A stretch of 64,000 bases of DNA from Marinobacter sp. SS21 (GTDB lineage Bacteria > Pseudomonadota > Gammaproteobacteria > Pseudomonadales > Oleiphilaceae). Positions 63,879 to 64,000 of this stretch are shown in pieces. Position 1 is the stretch's first letter; the number at the start of each line of letters is the position of its first letter. A program made the translations under genes and the position numbers. The stretch is taken from positions 94,363-158,362 of the forward strand of contig NZ_JAQNDA010000011.1 in NCBI RefSeq assembly GCF_028369065.1, read 5' to 3'. Below the pieces are notes generated by a model. That model worked only from the letters and a program-made list of their open reading frames with translations, had not been told where the DNA came from and did not search any database.

Positions 63879-63911
63879 GGAGGCTGTGTGAAAACAGTCT
63901 CCGAAGCTGGC

Positions 63912-63943
63912 AAAATAACCGCGACATGGTTCGCGGTTATTTT
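63912..63943. terminator. Hairpin terminator candidate
   Basis: AAAATAACCGCGA (63912-63924) pairs perfectly with TCGCGGTTATTTT (63931-63943) around a CATGGT loop. T-rich DNA follows. It lies in the broken third repeat unit, after a segment reading GGCTGTGTGAAAACAGTCTC. Confidence 0.75.
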
Positions 63944-64000
63944 TATGAGGCACAAGGAAGGCACACCTCGCAGTCAGACGCTTCTGCTCCCCCCGAGCGT

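Overview
This 64 kb window is chromosomal DNA of a gammaproteobacterium, most like Marinobacter or a close relative. The evidence is gene content (BCCT transporter, Pla-1/cef lipase, CaiB and thiolase acyl-CoA genes, polar-type flagellar genes flaG-fliD-fliS, sbcB, rmuC, yajQ, groESL, purEK, gspN-C-D), G+C-rich codon use and short dispersed palindromes. The species is an inference. No prophage, CRISPR array, rRNA operon or intact insertion sequence was seen.

Layout. 1-5.9 kb: a gene tail, tRNA-Pro(GGG), a BCCT osmolyte transporter, and a tightly overlapping three-gene operon (retropepsin-like lipoprotein, 7-TM inactive transglutaminase, RimK-related ATP-grasp ligase) that looks like an envelope peptide-modification system of unknown substrate. 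6-19 kb: rmuC and a periplasmic TPR protein, an AraC regulator divergent from a CaiB-type CoA transferase, a large lipoprotein lipase, an enoyl-CoA hydratase, class I fumarase and SelO. 19-25.7 kb: a glycerate kinase followed by what looks like a deletion scar of a glucosylglycerate pathway, a queuosine-tRNA mannosyltransferase, a COG0523 GTPase behind a Zur-type operator, a diguanylate cyclase paired with a CheY-CheC protein, and a secreted protein behind a CRP/Vfr-like site. 25.8-36.4 kb: exonuclease I, a TPR/methyltransferase-like protein, a decayed toxin-antitoxin pair, then two divergent flagellins, flaG, fliD and fliS with recognisable sigma-28 and possible sigma-54 promoters.

36.6-49.3 kb: argG, a candidate structured RNA or long 3' UTR, a response regulator with degenerate GGDEF, yajQ, ampG-like permease, an alkyltransferase-like protein, an SDR, fxsA-groES-groEL with a sigma-32 promoter, and gspN-gspC-gspD. 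49.5-64 kb: an M48 protease-LemA pair, a GGDEF/EAL protein, sodB, purEK, three unknown proteins, a tRNA Val-Asp-Val cluster, a FabG4-like reductase divergent from a thiolase, and tRNA-fMet. The tRNA-fMet gene has two 131-bp tandem units carrying its 5' half upstream and about two 132-bp units carrying its 3' end and terminator downstream.

Short dispersed repeats of at least four families lie between genes. The most striking items for follow-up are the ATP-grasp/7TM/protease operon, the two-sided amplification around tRNA-fMet, the glucosylglycerate scar, and the candidate RNA downstream of argG. All names come from reading protein motifs by eye; no database search was run.
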